Of a stretch of DNA of 64,000 bases, positions 33,052-42,974 are shown one piece after another. Under the pieces are notes generated by a model, which did no database searches, was not told the origin of the DNA, and worked only from the letters and a program-made list of their open reading frames with translations. The position numbers were made by a program, and so were the translations under genes. Numbering within the stretch: the first letter of the stretch is position 1; every line of letters starts with the position of its first letter. Origin of the DNA: Pseudo-nitzschia pungens (lineage: Eukaryota > Bacillariophyta > Bacillariophyceae > Bacillariales > Bacillariaceae); NCBI GenBank assembly GCA_037355855.1, contig CM074759.1, positions 6,696,001 to 6,760,000 on the forward strand, in the 5' to 3' direction.

Positions 33052-34678
33052 ATGGGCAAACCCACCATCTACCAAACATTCCGACAGGTCGTCGGCCGGG
33101 CCTTCCGAGAAACCGGACAGGCCCTGGACCGGGCCGGCATCAAGGGCCACCAGTTGGCCGTCACGAAACGGGTGATCGGGGACGATCCCGTCGTCTACCA
33201 GGACCACCTGTCCCGGCACCGGCAGCGGATGCCGCTGCTGAGGCGGGGCAAGCCGGTGGTGTCGGAGGACGTGGCCTTTCTGGCGCCCTGCGCGACCCTC
33301 ATCGGATCCGTTCACATCGGTGCCGGATCGTCCGTCTTTTACAAATCGATCCTCCGCGCCGACAATTGCGACAACGCGGAGGCCTTTTCGTCCCGGTCGG
33401 AGTCGGCGTCGGCGCTCGCCGTTGGTGGCGGTGGCGGTGGCGAGAGCAGCAGCAGCAGCAATGCGATTATCAATAATCACAACAATAATAATAATAATGG
33501 TGACAATGACAATAACAATAATGATACCGACGGCAGCAGCAAGGACACCGAACAAACACCCGCTGCCCTCGAAACCACCGCGCATCATCGGGAGCACGAA
33601 GATCGCCCCCGCCACCCCTCCGAGTGGGACCTCGATCCGAACCGGGCCCTCAGGAGCAACTCCACCGCGACGGGGGGAGGAATCTTTGTCGGGGAGTGCA
33701 CCAACATCCAGGACGGCTGCATCATCGACGCCCGGACCGACCACACGCGCATCGGCAACGGCGTCACCGTCGGGCACCTGGCGTCGATCCACTCGGCCAC
33801 CGTACGCGACCACTGCCTGATCGGGATGGGGTCCCTGCTGCAGGAGGGAGTGGTGGTCATGGAGGAGTCCGTCGTGGCGGCGGGGGCGAACCTGTCCAGG
33901 GGGACGGTAGTGGGGCCCGGAGAGCTGTGGGTGGGGAGTCCCGCCCGGAAGGTCCGGGATCTCACCGCGGAGGAGCGGGAACGCCTGCACTACCAGGCCG
34001 ATGCGGTGCGTACAGCGGATGGAACGAAAACGAAACGAAACGTGTTGCGATGCGATGCGATAGAGGGAGCTCGGGAGAGTTGGAGTTGGAGTTGGTTGGT
34101 TTGCGAGGCCGGGCGACCCGGGGATCGCATTGCAGCTCGCACTTTTACGCCGTCGATCTGGGATGCGTTTGCGCTCACTCTATTCTGTTCTGTTCTGTTC
34201 TGTTCTATTCTCTATTGCATTGTATCGCGTCGTGTCGTGTCGTGTCGTTGTGTTGCGAACTTTTGCGCGACCATGATACCACGCGGTTTCGGATTGGATT
34301 GGATTGAATTCCATTGAATTCCATTGAACTGTGTCGTTTTGATTCGCTTTGTTTTCGTTTCGTTTCGTTCCGCCCGCGCAGTACGTCGAGGTGGCTTCCG
34401 CCCTCAAGGACAACATGTTGCTGGGCGGAAACCTGCCCGATTCGTTGTCGCAATACATGGACTACGGTCACGACGGCGAATACGAATACGATCAGGACGA
34501 GGACGAGGACGTTGACTACGACTCGGGATACGAGGAAGACTGCGAGAGTTCCGGTGAAAGTGACCGTGTCGAAAGCAGCAGTAGTCCGGCAAGGGACGGG
34601 GACGAAGAAGAAGAAAGAGACAAGGACAATGACAATGACAAAAAGGAGGGAAACGGCACAAAGCAACGACGGCAGTAG
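33052..34678 (+). CDS. Gamma-carbonic-anhydrase-like protein (mitochondrial complex I type), 416 aa
   Basis: Two exons, 33052..34005 and 34382..34678, with a 376-bp GTGCGT...GCGCAG intron, phase 0. The start is chosen for its CACCATGG context and because it matches the N-terminal pattern of plant gamma-CAs: RAFRETGQALDRAG, then DHLSRHRQRMPL and a left-handed beta-helix (VSEDVAFLAPCATLIGSVHI, GAGSSVFYKSILRAD, VTVGHLASIHSATV, GMGSLLQEGVVV, GELWVGSPARKVRDLTAEE). In plants these form a domain of respiratory complex I. Of the three zinc His, the VGH and IHS pair is present, but the first position reads CIIDAR instead of LVHVA, so the site is incomplete, as in CAL subunits. A ~100-residue Ser/Asn/Asp-rich insertion (about residues 104-205) interrupts the helix. 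Exon 2 adds an acidic tail. Confidence 0.85.
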
Positions 34679-35815
34679 CGGAGCGAATCGCCCTTGCGTT
34701 GTACTGCTATGCAGTAGTACTACTGCATGTTGTAACAAGCTTTGCCACCCTCCACCACCCCCCATCACACACACGGGAGTTTCGTTGCGTCTCGTTCCGC
34801 CGGGAATGGAATGGCATCCAGCAGACCGGACCTACCGTACGTCTCTGGTTCCGTACGGGGGTACGGTACGGTTGTTCGAGAACAGAATCGTCTTCGGCAC
34901 GACTCCCTCACTCCCGTACCTTACTTCTTCCTGGATCCTAAAGACACTGCTACCGGTACTAGTACTAGTAGTAGTACTGCACTGTAATTACTATTATTTC
35001 CTATTCTGTACATGATGTGCACGAATTCATGTAGAACGAAGGCTGGTGTATGCATGCTGACAAACCCTCCCGACCAGCATGGTGGTGATTGAACTGGAAG
35101 CAGGCTTATTATTGCTGTAGCCGAGTTCATCTGCTGGTGCTGTTATCTAATTTTGAAATTGGTTTGGCATGATACCGTACGACTAAGGAGGTACTAGGAG
35201 CAAGCCAAAAAGCAATTTGGAACACTGTCGTGTGAGTGTAGTAGAGTAGTAGTAGTATTACTAGTATTTACTGTGGTTTTGTTCATGGTACTAGTACTAA
35301 CCTTACTATTATTTTTAGAATTGAGTCATTCCCGAAATGGAATTAGTACTTGCGTAGTACGTAGTACTTTGTACAGTAATTCAATGGTATTGTTTCATTC
35401 AGTAGCATAGCTTGTAGCATCCAACCTTAACACTGTAGCACTATGCTACAGTAAGGGTTTAGTAAGTAATTTGACCCGGTTTTTGGGGACCGGTTATGAG
35501 CCAGAGCAACAGCAAACAGTCGACTGTTTCTGGTAACTGTAATCACTCTAAGACAACACCTTGGACACTAATTTATACCCAATGACAGAAATGGCAAGGT
35601 CACGAGCTTTCGAACGATACCCAACATGACTTGTATTGCGCGCCCGGCCTTTTCTTACATCGGGCCACAAAATGAGGTCAAAAATTCGAAAAAAAACTCC
35701 ATTTCAACAACCACACCACTAAGAGCTGTCCCACCCCCCCTATCTCCTTAACCAAGGCCGAGTAAAATATACCATTCTAGCTGAACCATCTACACTATTA
35801 GAGGAAGGAGACCTG
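34679..35815. other. Intergenic
   Basis: No gene is recognised. Runs of ACTAGTACTAGTAGTAG (34957-34975) and GTAGTAGTAGTATTACTAG (about 35240-35265) stand out. The right end approaches the tandem-repeat block. Confidence 0.4.
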
Positions 35816-35819
35816 CAAG

Positions 35820-36612
35820 TTGCGGATCGATTGGAGCGCTTGGTTTGGAGAAACGGACTGGCGAAGCAGCAGCAAAAATTGGTTCTTTTTTCCGGTCGAA
35901 AAACTCCCCCGGTCCAAACTACGGCGAAAATTAATATCTTCTCCCCCCGTTGGTCGATTCCAACCGGACCACTTCCTACATCTCGATTACATCAAGATAG
36001 ACAAGTCCTCCAATTTGCAGATCGATTGGTGGAGTAGTTTTCGAGAAACGGACTGTACAGTGACTACATCGCCCTTGAAACTACGGGAGCAAAATCCGGT
36101 CAAACTACGGCGAAAATTAATATCTCGGTCCCCTCGCCACGGATTCAAACAGGAACGCTTCAAATAGCTCTATTACATCAAGATAGACAAGGCCTCCAAT
36201 TTGCGGATCGATTGGAGGAGTCCTTTTCGAGAAACGGACTGTACAGTGACTACAGCGCCCTTGAAACTACGGGAGCAAAATCCGGTCAAACTACGGCGAA
36301 AATTGATATCTCGGTCCCCTCGGGTCCCCTCGCCACGGATTCAAACAGGAACACTTCGAATAGCTCTATTAAATAAAGATAGACAAGTCCTACAATTTGC
36401 GGATCGATTGGAGGAGTCCTTTTCGAGAAACGGACTGTACAGTGGGCACACTCCCCCTACAGAAGTACAAGCAAACACCCGTCCAACTACGGCGAAAACT
36501 AATAACTCCCCCCCCCGCTTGACGGATTCCAACCGGACCACTTCGGACAGCTCTATTATATCAAGAAGGACAACCCCTCCAATTTCCGGATCGATTGGAC
36601 GTGTCGATTTCG
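35820..36612. repeat. Five tandem units of about 187-196 bp
   Basis: The word GCGGATCGATTGGA (or one-base variants) recurs at about 35822, 36016, 36203, 36399 and 36586, always followed by a GAGAAACGGACTG-type word. Between copies the sequence ACTACGGCGAAAATTAATAT and CAAGATAGACAAG also recur. Spacing alternates 194, 187, 196 and 187 bp. The first and last units are most diverged. Frames such as LREQNPVKLRRKLIS repeat with the DNA, but stops interrupt them. This is a local satellite or minisatellite; no terminal repeats or element ends are visible. Confidence 0.8.
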
Positions 36613-37114
36613 AGAACCGAACTCACATGCCTTTATTATTGTTGCAAATACATGTTGTTATCAGAGCAAAAAAAAAGTGATCGAAATAGTGATCGAAATT
36701 TCGTCTCGTAGATTTCGTAGATTTCGTACCTCTATCGATCGAAAATAGGGTAGAATGACAGACACTGGGACAGGATCGAGGCATTTAGAGTTTTTTGCGC
36801 TAAAACTACCGGCTGACGCACCTGTACAAAATATACTGGTTCTACTGATGTCTCGCCCACTTTGGTTACTAAACCCTTACAGTGTGCTACTACTAATAGT
36901 GCTACACCCGAGTTTCTGTAACTGCTGGTACAAATCCTACACGAGGACCCGGGTCACTTTTGTGCCGGCACCCCATAGCACCTTGGAATAAACCTGGTGC
37001 TACTAAGCCTGGTGCTAACCCTGGTACTTACCACACAGTCTAACACCTTATCCACAGTTACAACATGCTACGCCCTGTAGCACTGGTACAGTTCTCTACC
37101 GTGCACAGGGCCAT
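36613..37114. other. Intergenic
   Basis: No gene is recognised. Several CTACTAAGCCTGGTGCTA-like short repeats occur around 36880-37030. Confidence 0.4.
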
Positions 37115-37209
37115 TACTACGGAATTCCTATCAGCTGTCCCCCGGCTTCCGTAGAAATGAGTAGTTGGGGATGTAGAACCGGGGGACAGCTGATAGGAAT
37201 TTCGTAGTA
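37115..37209. mobile_element. 95-bp palindromic MITE, copy 1
   Basis: TACTACGGAATTCCTATCAG, then CTGTCCCCCGGCTTC, a centre with AGTAGTTGGGGATGTAGAAC, and the complementary arm ending GGAATTTCGTAGTA. Nearly the whole element is self-complementary. The outer TA pair fits a TA target site. It cannot code. Confidence 0.8.
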
Positions 37210-37287
37210 TCTTCCAGGCAAAACAACTCCCTCGCCTCTGCAAAGCGACAAATCACACCGGTAAAAATTTTGGGAATGTGGAGACAT

Positions 37288-37381
37288 TACTACAAAATTC
37301 CTATCAGCCGTCCCCCGGTTCTACATCCCCAACTACTCGTTTCTACGGAAGCCGGGGACAGCTGATAGGAATTCCGTAGTA
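37288..37381. mobile_element. 95-bp palindromic MITE, copy 2
   Basis: TACTACAAAATTCCTATCAG to GGAATTCCGTAGTA, same arms and spacer as copy 1 but in the opposite orientation. Its last TA is the first TA of copy 3. Confidence 0.8.
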
Positions 37382-37479
37382 CTACAGAATTCCTATCAGC
37401 TGTCCCCGGGTTTCAGTAGAAATTAGTAGTCGGGGACGTAGAACCGGGGGACAGCTGATAAGAATTTTGTACCGTAGTA
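37380..37479. mobile_element. 95-bp palindromic MITE, copy 3
   Basis: TACTACAGAATTCCTATCAG to AGAATTTTGTACCGTAGTA. It abuts copy 2 and shares the TA. The right end carries a small insertion (TACCG) relative to the other copies. Confidence 0.78.
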
Positions 37480-37844
37480 TTCTGTTTTAGGGAATCTGGA
37501 GACAGTATTTTGGACATTTGGCATTGTGACGTGTCTTCATGCCCTGATAAATTGCTTATCCGCATTCTCGCAACGTTTTGAGAATTTTTCTACGCATGCA
37601 CATAAGCTGGAATAAAAGGTTTGTGACTAAGTGACTTCTTTTGATCCGATTTCGTATCAGCTGCCGAATGCTATCTCAAAGAACGGCTTGGCTCCGTTCG
37701 TCTCGCCACGCCTTCTCTTTCTCCCCAAGCATCGTTCTACCGTAGACACCCTGCAACAATCGTCCTATCCGATTCGTTTGGTTTTGCCCACTTCTCGTGT
37801 CGCTGCAGCACCGCCCGGAACGAAACCAATCAATCCATAAAGCG
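37480..37844. other. Upstream region of the glycosyltransferase gene
   Basis: No separate gene is recognised. An open frame begins at a GTG at 37797, but the first ATG of that frame is 37845, which I use as the start of the next gene. Confidence 0.4.
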
Positions 37845-39503
37845 ATGGCGACGCGGCGGAACGTGACCACGGATCGTCCCGGAATCTCCGGAGACGGAGA
37901 CGGCAACCCGGAATCCCTCCAGAACAGCGGCATCCGCATCAATCACGGAGCAGACACCACAACACCCGCATTCATTGGGGGAGAGGACCGCGAAAGGGTT
38001 TCAACAAGTAAGGGTCGACCGCGACAACGCGATGCTTGGACAAGATGGATCGGGGTTTGGCTCCTTCTTGTCGCATTCGCGATGGTGAGTGCCGTTGTCA
38101 AGTTTGAAATGACGTTCATTGCCAACCAATCCGCTTCTTCCGTTGTGGAAAAGAAAACGAAAATTGTCTCCAGCAAATCAGCTCCTGATTCGGGATTCAT
38201 ACACAGCGCCGCGGATGGTGACAACACAAAATCGGCCAAGATATCCAAAGAGGAAAGAATGGACGACATCAGGTTCAACGATCCACCCATAATCCAACCT
38301 CCCGTTGTCAACCCAGACACCAGGGATTTCGATCCCAGCATACCCGGTGTCGTTGTCACAAAGATCCACGGATCGTCACAGATCCAAACACTGAAACAGA
38401 TGCTGTGTCTCTTCACAAATGCTTACAACAACAGAGTCCATCGCGACATTATCGTTTTCACATCCGAAGCGCTAGAAGAAAACGAAACGAAGGAGCTTCG
38501 CGAGATGGTGTCCCCGGCAAAATTGATGGTGGAGGTCGACAATCCCGGCCTCCACAATATGGTGAACGACCTATCGCTCGAGCGACTCAAGGTCCTGTTC
38601 GATCGGTGCGGGGTTGAGACCACGTCGCAGCTGAGCTGGTACACGAAATGCTCCGAGGAAACATCCAACGTCAAGGTCAAGGGGAACCGCATTGCCTACA
38701 CCTGGGAGACAGAATTCCGTGCCCTGTGGTTGTGGACCCATCCCGCGCTCAAACCCTACAAGTACATGATGTGGATGGACAGCAACGTGTTTTGTACCCG
38801 GGTCTGGCACCAAGATCCGATCGCGGCGATGGAGCGGTACGATCTGGCGTTGGTACGTACTCGCTTCCGCATCCTCCCGTGCGGCAACCCTGTCAAACAC
38901 TGCACGTACGGTGCGAATAGTTTTTATCGTTCCGATCACGGACAAGAACACTGCTCACAATCTTGCACTGCATTGGCCTGCGCATTCGTTTTCGTTTTCG
39001 TTTTCGTTGCGACTCTGCAGCTATTTGACCATTTTCCAATGGGCCGCGCAAGGGGAATGGAATTCCCGCTGAGGTCCAAGGAGGCCTTCGACCGGACCAT
39101 CTGTGAAATCTCGATGGTGAACGGAACCCTGGTCGCCGAGGAGGGCAGGTGCATCAACAAAAAGAGAAACGGCATCCAGCAGGTGCACGGTTTCTTCCAC
39201 GTGAGTTCACTAGATTTCTACCGCAGCGATGCCGTGATGAAGTGGAACCGGGCCCTGATCGGAGACTCGAAATTCAGTCGCATCTTCGACGACCAGATCG
39301 GCGTCACCATGCCCGCCGCGGTTCTGGCCGGCAACCGGTCCCGGGAGATGAGATCGCTCGGAGTATACACCCGGGTCTTTCAGAACCTTGTCATCGACGG
39401 CAGGATGGAGGAACGGGTGGGCAAGTTCAAGAAGTGGTGGAGGGAAAATGCCAACACGACCTTTCCCGAGGCCCTGCGGTGTCCCGTCGATCGAAGCGAA
39501 TGA
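37845..39503 (+). CDS. Type II membrane glycosyltransferase-like protein (GT15/KRE2-like), 496 aa
   Basis: Exons 37845..38852 and 39021..39503. The 168-bp intron (GTACGT...CTGCAG) is a multiple of three and has no stop, so the unspliced frame is also open, but it translates to the low-complexity FVFVFVFV and is better removed, giving RYDLALLFDHFPMG. A short cytosolic N-terminus is followed by a signal anchor at about residues 67-87 (WIGVWLLLVAFAMVSAVVK), a stem, and a lumenal domain with NAYNNRVHRDIIVFTSEA, YKYMMWMDSNVFC, HGFFHVSSLDFYRSDAV and RIFDDQIGVTMPAAVLA. The pattern suggests a nucleotide-sugar transferase of the Golgi, most like GT15 alpha-mannosyltransferases, but the metal-binding motif differs from the usual EPD. 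The donor sugar is unknown. Confidence 0.65.
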   Translation: MATRRNVTTDRPGISGDGDGNPESLQNSGIRINHGADTTTPAFIGGEDRERVSTSKGRPRQRDAWTRWIGVWLLLVAFAMVSAVVKFEMTFIANQSASSVVEKKTKIVSSKSAPDSGFIHSAADGDNTKSAKISKEERMDDIRFNDPPIIQPPVVNPDTRDFDPSIPGVVVTKIHGSSQIQTLKQMLCLFTNAYNNRVHRDIIVFTSEALEENETKELREMVSPAKLMVEVDNPGLHNMVNDLSLERLKVLFDRCGVETTSQLSWYTKCSEETSNVKVKGNRIAYTWETEFRALWLWTHPALKPYKYMMWMDSNVFCTRVWHQDPIAAMERYDLALVRTRFRILPCGNPVKHCTYGANSFYRSDHGQEHCSQSCTALACAFVFVFVFVATLQLFDHFPMGRARGMEFPLRSKEAFDRTICEISMVNGTLVAEEGRCINKKRNGIQQVHGFFHVSSLDFYRSDAVMKWNRALIGDSKFSRIFDDQIGVTMPAAVLAGNRSREMRSLGVYTRVFQNLVIDGRMEERVGKFKKWWRENANTTFPEALRCPVDRSE

Positions 39504-39674
39504 TCCAAGAAATAATTTTGTAGCTTCTTGCGCTTTTTGGTTTAGTGGTTTGCTCTATTGATTTCTATTGGATTGTCATTGATTGACCTGTACGGTACCG
39601 GTAGAGCCTTGAGGCTGTGTAACCTTACCTACTAGATGCGCACGAAGCGTCTTTCGGGCACGCGCCTCGTCGCG

Positions 39675-42074
39675 TCATGGTTTCTTTGCGAAAAACTGGT
39701 CGATCCGGGTGCGCGAAAACTTTCGCGGGGTGTTGGATCGCACCGCAGAGGATGAGTCGTCCATCCTCCGGGATGGTGCCGGCGTGGCTCGGGTTGTCCG
39801 AGAATACGGAGCATGCGTTCGCTTTCGGTTTGTGTTTGTGTTTGGAATGGATGCCCCGGAACCACTGTTGTTGCTTGCGTGAGTTCCTGGCACGTCCAGT
39901 CCAATGCGACCCGTGATCGAACGCTTGTTCCGATCCGCGGTCTCGGCAGGATGGCTGCCGGATTCCGAAGGGAGTTGTTTGTTGCAATACCGCGTTGTTG
40001 CTGCCGGGGCGAGGTGTGGCGGCCAAGAAAGGAAACCGCCGCCCATCATCGTGGTCGCTGGCATTGGCATTGGCATTGGCGCTGCGTCCCCGAAATTCGT
40101 GACGGCGAGGTTCATTCCGGGTCACGTCGATCCTCGCCAGCGAGTCTCGTCCCGCCAGGAACTCTCGGAGGAGCGGACGAGCGGCCTCGTGGAGCATCCG
40201 CGCCGCTTTGTCGTCTTCTGGAGACGAAGATGCCGACTGCGGAAGGCTTCCCCGGCAGCAGCAGCAGTCGCCCCCGCGGCCCGCCGAGCGACGTTTGTTT
40301 GCTCCGGGTCACGTGGCGGCGGCGGGGGCGCTGGGATTGCGAATTGGGATTGCGAATGCGATTGCGATTGGGATTGCGAATGCGATTGCTTCCGCGGCAA
40401 CGCGGGTTCCGCCACCGCGTTGCGGACGGTGAGGCGGAGGGTCGTCGGATAGGCCCGGGACGGCGTCTCGGACCATTCGGCTCGGTCTCGGACCAGCGGG
40501 GGCAACCGCGCGCAGAGCTCGTCCAGCGCTTTCGCCACGCAAGATTCGGTCGTCACCGTTCCCCTCCGAAAGGAGTTTTCGACCGACACGGTCTTGGAGG
40601 CGCCTCCCCCGTCGTCTTGCACCGTGCTGGCGTCGAGGCCCCGGCAACGCTGCAGGATGAGATCGCAGTGCCGCTCGCAGGCAGCGCTGCCACCGCCACT
40701 CCCCGATCCGTGGTGTTGTGTTGTTGCTGCTGCTGTTGCTGTTGCTGCGACGGCAGTGCCCGCAGGGCCCGAACGATGGTGTCTCTCGGTGCCCGCAGGA
40801 GATCCCGCACCGACACCACGACGGAGCCTTGCTCCGTTTTGTTAGTGCCAACGCCAACGCCCGCGGCGGTAGCGGGAGCGATCGCCCCCGCCAGAGCTCC
40901 GGTAGGTCCGGGATCCCACCTCGGGGAGTTTCCGCAGCGGCATGGAATACAACAGCTCGGGAGACCGCCACGGCAGCAGCAGGTTGACCGTGCGGGGTTT
41001 CTCGACCACCGACAGCTTGGCCAGCATCGGCGAGACGGAGACCCCGGCCGAGACGTGGAATCCGGTTCGCGCAAAGATCGCTTCGCAGATCCAGCGGGTC
41101 AGGCGAGCCGCGAGTTCCAGGCGCTTCCGGCAGGCGTGTTGCTGGTGTTGGTGTTGGCGTTGGCGTTGCCGCAATAGTTTTCCGTATTGGTGTGTTCGAT
41201 GGCCGGGGAGCGGGGAGGAAAAGACGCCCGCTTCGTGGACGTTGCGCCGGGACTGCGCCAGCGATCGGTCACCACCACCGCCAAAAATGCTTCCAAAGAC
41301 CACCTCGGCGCTGGCCCCCGACTGGTCCTCGACGATGCGCGCCGACGCCGACGAGGCATCGTCCCCCAGGACGCGCGTTTTCGTCTTCGTCCGGCAACCG
41401 CCGACGCCACCGAGTCCCGAGAGCAAGCCTTCCGCCGCTCCCGCTCCGGACGCTTCGATGCGGACCAACCGGTCGACCGCGGCGGAAAGATCCGCCACCA
41501 TCTCGTCCATGGCGTTCCGCCGGCACGGAAGGTCGCCGGACGCCTCCGGAAGCGAGACCGCCGATCCGATCGTTTCCCGGACGGCCTCCCGAAAGGCCCG
41601 GTAGACGGTCCGAGAGTGGTTCCGGTACGACCGGAGATCGCTCCCGTCGACGATCCGGAGGTCCGGGCACCTGCGGATGGCCTCGGTCTTGGACTGGAGC
41701 TTGGTGACGCCGCGCGCTCGGGCCGCGTAGTTGCACGTCACCACGATGTGTTTCTGTCCGATGGCCAGCGGCCGGTCGTCGCTCCGGGGATCGTCCCGGA
41801 GTCCCCGATCCAGTTCCTCGCACTGGACGTAGAAGCAGTCGACGTCGACGTGCACCACGGAGCGACCCCAAAGGGAATCGCGAGTGTCGTTGTCGTCGTC
41901 GTTGTCGTCGCAGTCGTCGTCGCAGTCGTTGTTGTCGTCGTCGGCATCATTATTGCGGTTGCGGTTGCGGTTTCGGACTCGTGGGTCGTCGCCGTCGTCT
42001 GACGAGCTGCTTCCCTGGCCGTCGGAATCGTTGTTCTCGGACGAAAGATCGTAGTAGTCCTGGTACGAGGACAT
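39675..42074 (-). CDS. Y-family translesion DNA polymerase, Pol iota-like, frame broken
   Basis: The ATG at 42074 (MSSYQDYYDL) precedes an acidic Asp/Asn tract. The polymerase core follows: VVHVDVDCFYVQCEEL (catalytic Asp), IVVTCNYAARARGVTKL and CPDLRIVDGSDLRSYR, NAMDEMVADLSAAV (second acidic pair), TGFHVSAGVSVSPMLAKL and the thumb NLLLPWRSPELLYSMPLRKL. The little-finger region continues in other frames: KTVSVENSFRRGTVTTESC, AYPTTLRLTVRN, ARPLLREFLAGRDSLARI and MNLAVTNFGDAA. CNYAARARGV and GSDLRSYR match Pol iota better than kappa or eta. The C-terminus RTRIDQFFAKKP resembles a PCNA-interaction (PIP) box lacking the first Gln. Several frame breaks occur (about 40905, within the CAG tract near 40730, near 40240 and at about 40105). 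Gln and Ser-Gln repeats lengthen the little finger. Confidence 0.78.
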
Positions 42075-42478
42075 GGCATTGGTCCGGAATGCCACGATCC
42101 CTTCCTCTCTCTTGGTGAAAATAATGCATCGGTACCGGTACGGAAAGATGCGAAGTCCGAAGATGGGAGATAAGCGCAAGCGGCTCGTTCGGAGATTGCG
42201 AGGGGACTGCTGGATGAAACCTGGCGCGCGTAAGATTAATCGATGATTCATTCATTCATTCATTCAGCTTGATCCATGATTATTGATGATTCATTTGATT
42301 CATTTTGTTGAATTCTAACTGCTCTCAACGCGCGAAGTGTGAGGATGAATCCCTAGCAACTGGTGAATAACCTCACTCTTATTGTAATACTACGTACGAA
42401 GTACAGTACATGCGTTAATCAAGTCAAAATAGGAGCACAACAGCATTTCGCAGGTTATGAGCATCATCCCAACTCCAC
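42075..42478. other. Upstream region of the polymerase gene
   Basis: A CATTCATTCATTCATTCAG tract at 42248-42267 is the main feature. The frame extending the polymerase upstream to 42251 has no ATG and looks non-coding. Confidence 0.4.
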
Positions 42479-42573
42479 TACTACAAAATTCCTATCAGCT
42501 GTCCCCCGGTTCTACATCCTCAACTACTAATTTCTACGGAAACCGGGGGACAGCTGATAGGAATTCCGTAGTA
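42479..42573. mobile_element. 95-bp palindromic MITE, copy 4
   Basis: TACTACAAAATTCCTATCAG to GATAGGAATTCCGTAGTA, with the same ACATCCTCAACTACTAATTT centre seen in copy 2 and the solo arm. It sits between the divergent polymerase and nuclear-protein genes. Confidence 0.8.
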
Positions 42574-42974
42574 ACTTCGTAGTAAGGTTAGTTTGCATTG
42601 CGCTGCAGAAGCCTGGCCTTCACCAGGACGCGCCATTTCCTGTCTCTCCGAACGACGGACACCAATAAAATTCTCTCTCATCGGATTTCTGCTCGCTTTT
42701 CGTGTCTTGTTGATCTTGTTTCGTCGTTTCGTATCATACCGTAAGATTTACCACCTACGGTATTAACTGGTACAGTACAAACTACAAAGCCCACCCCTTG
42801 TTATTATGACGTTTCGAAACTCGAAACGCCATCGACCGAAACGGAAACGGATAAGGGAAGCACTTTTTGCGTCCGCTCCGCGAACCGGCACCCGTCTCCG
42901 CACGAAACCGCAAAACGCCCCGGACTCGCTACAAAGATCCGTTCCCTCTCCTCCGCCACGAAATCGTTGCGGCC
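42574..42974. other. Intergenic
   Basis: Upstream region of the acidic nuclear protein. The downstream frame extends to 42867 without an ATG. No other gene is recognised. Confidence 0.4.

Noticed and set aside
34680..37114. LTR retrotransposon hidden in the repeat-rich gap
   Set aside because: No reverse transcriptase, integrase or gag motif and no matching long terminal repeats; only the tandem ~190-bp units and short palindromes are present.
38853..39020. Reading the glycosyltransferase as a single unspliced exon
   Set aside because: Although open, the segment has GTACGT and CTGCAG borders and translates to a Phe-Val repeat interrupting a conserved domain; splicing gives a better protein.
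37797..42867. Upstream non-ATG starts (37797, 42867, and likewise 4983, 17857, 32265, 54366)
   Set aside because: These frame openings begin with GTG or TTG; the first in-frame ATG was used because a nuclear eukaryotic gene is expected.
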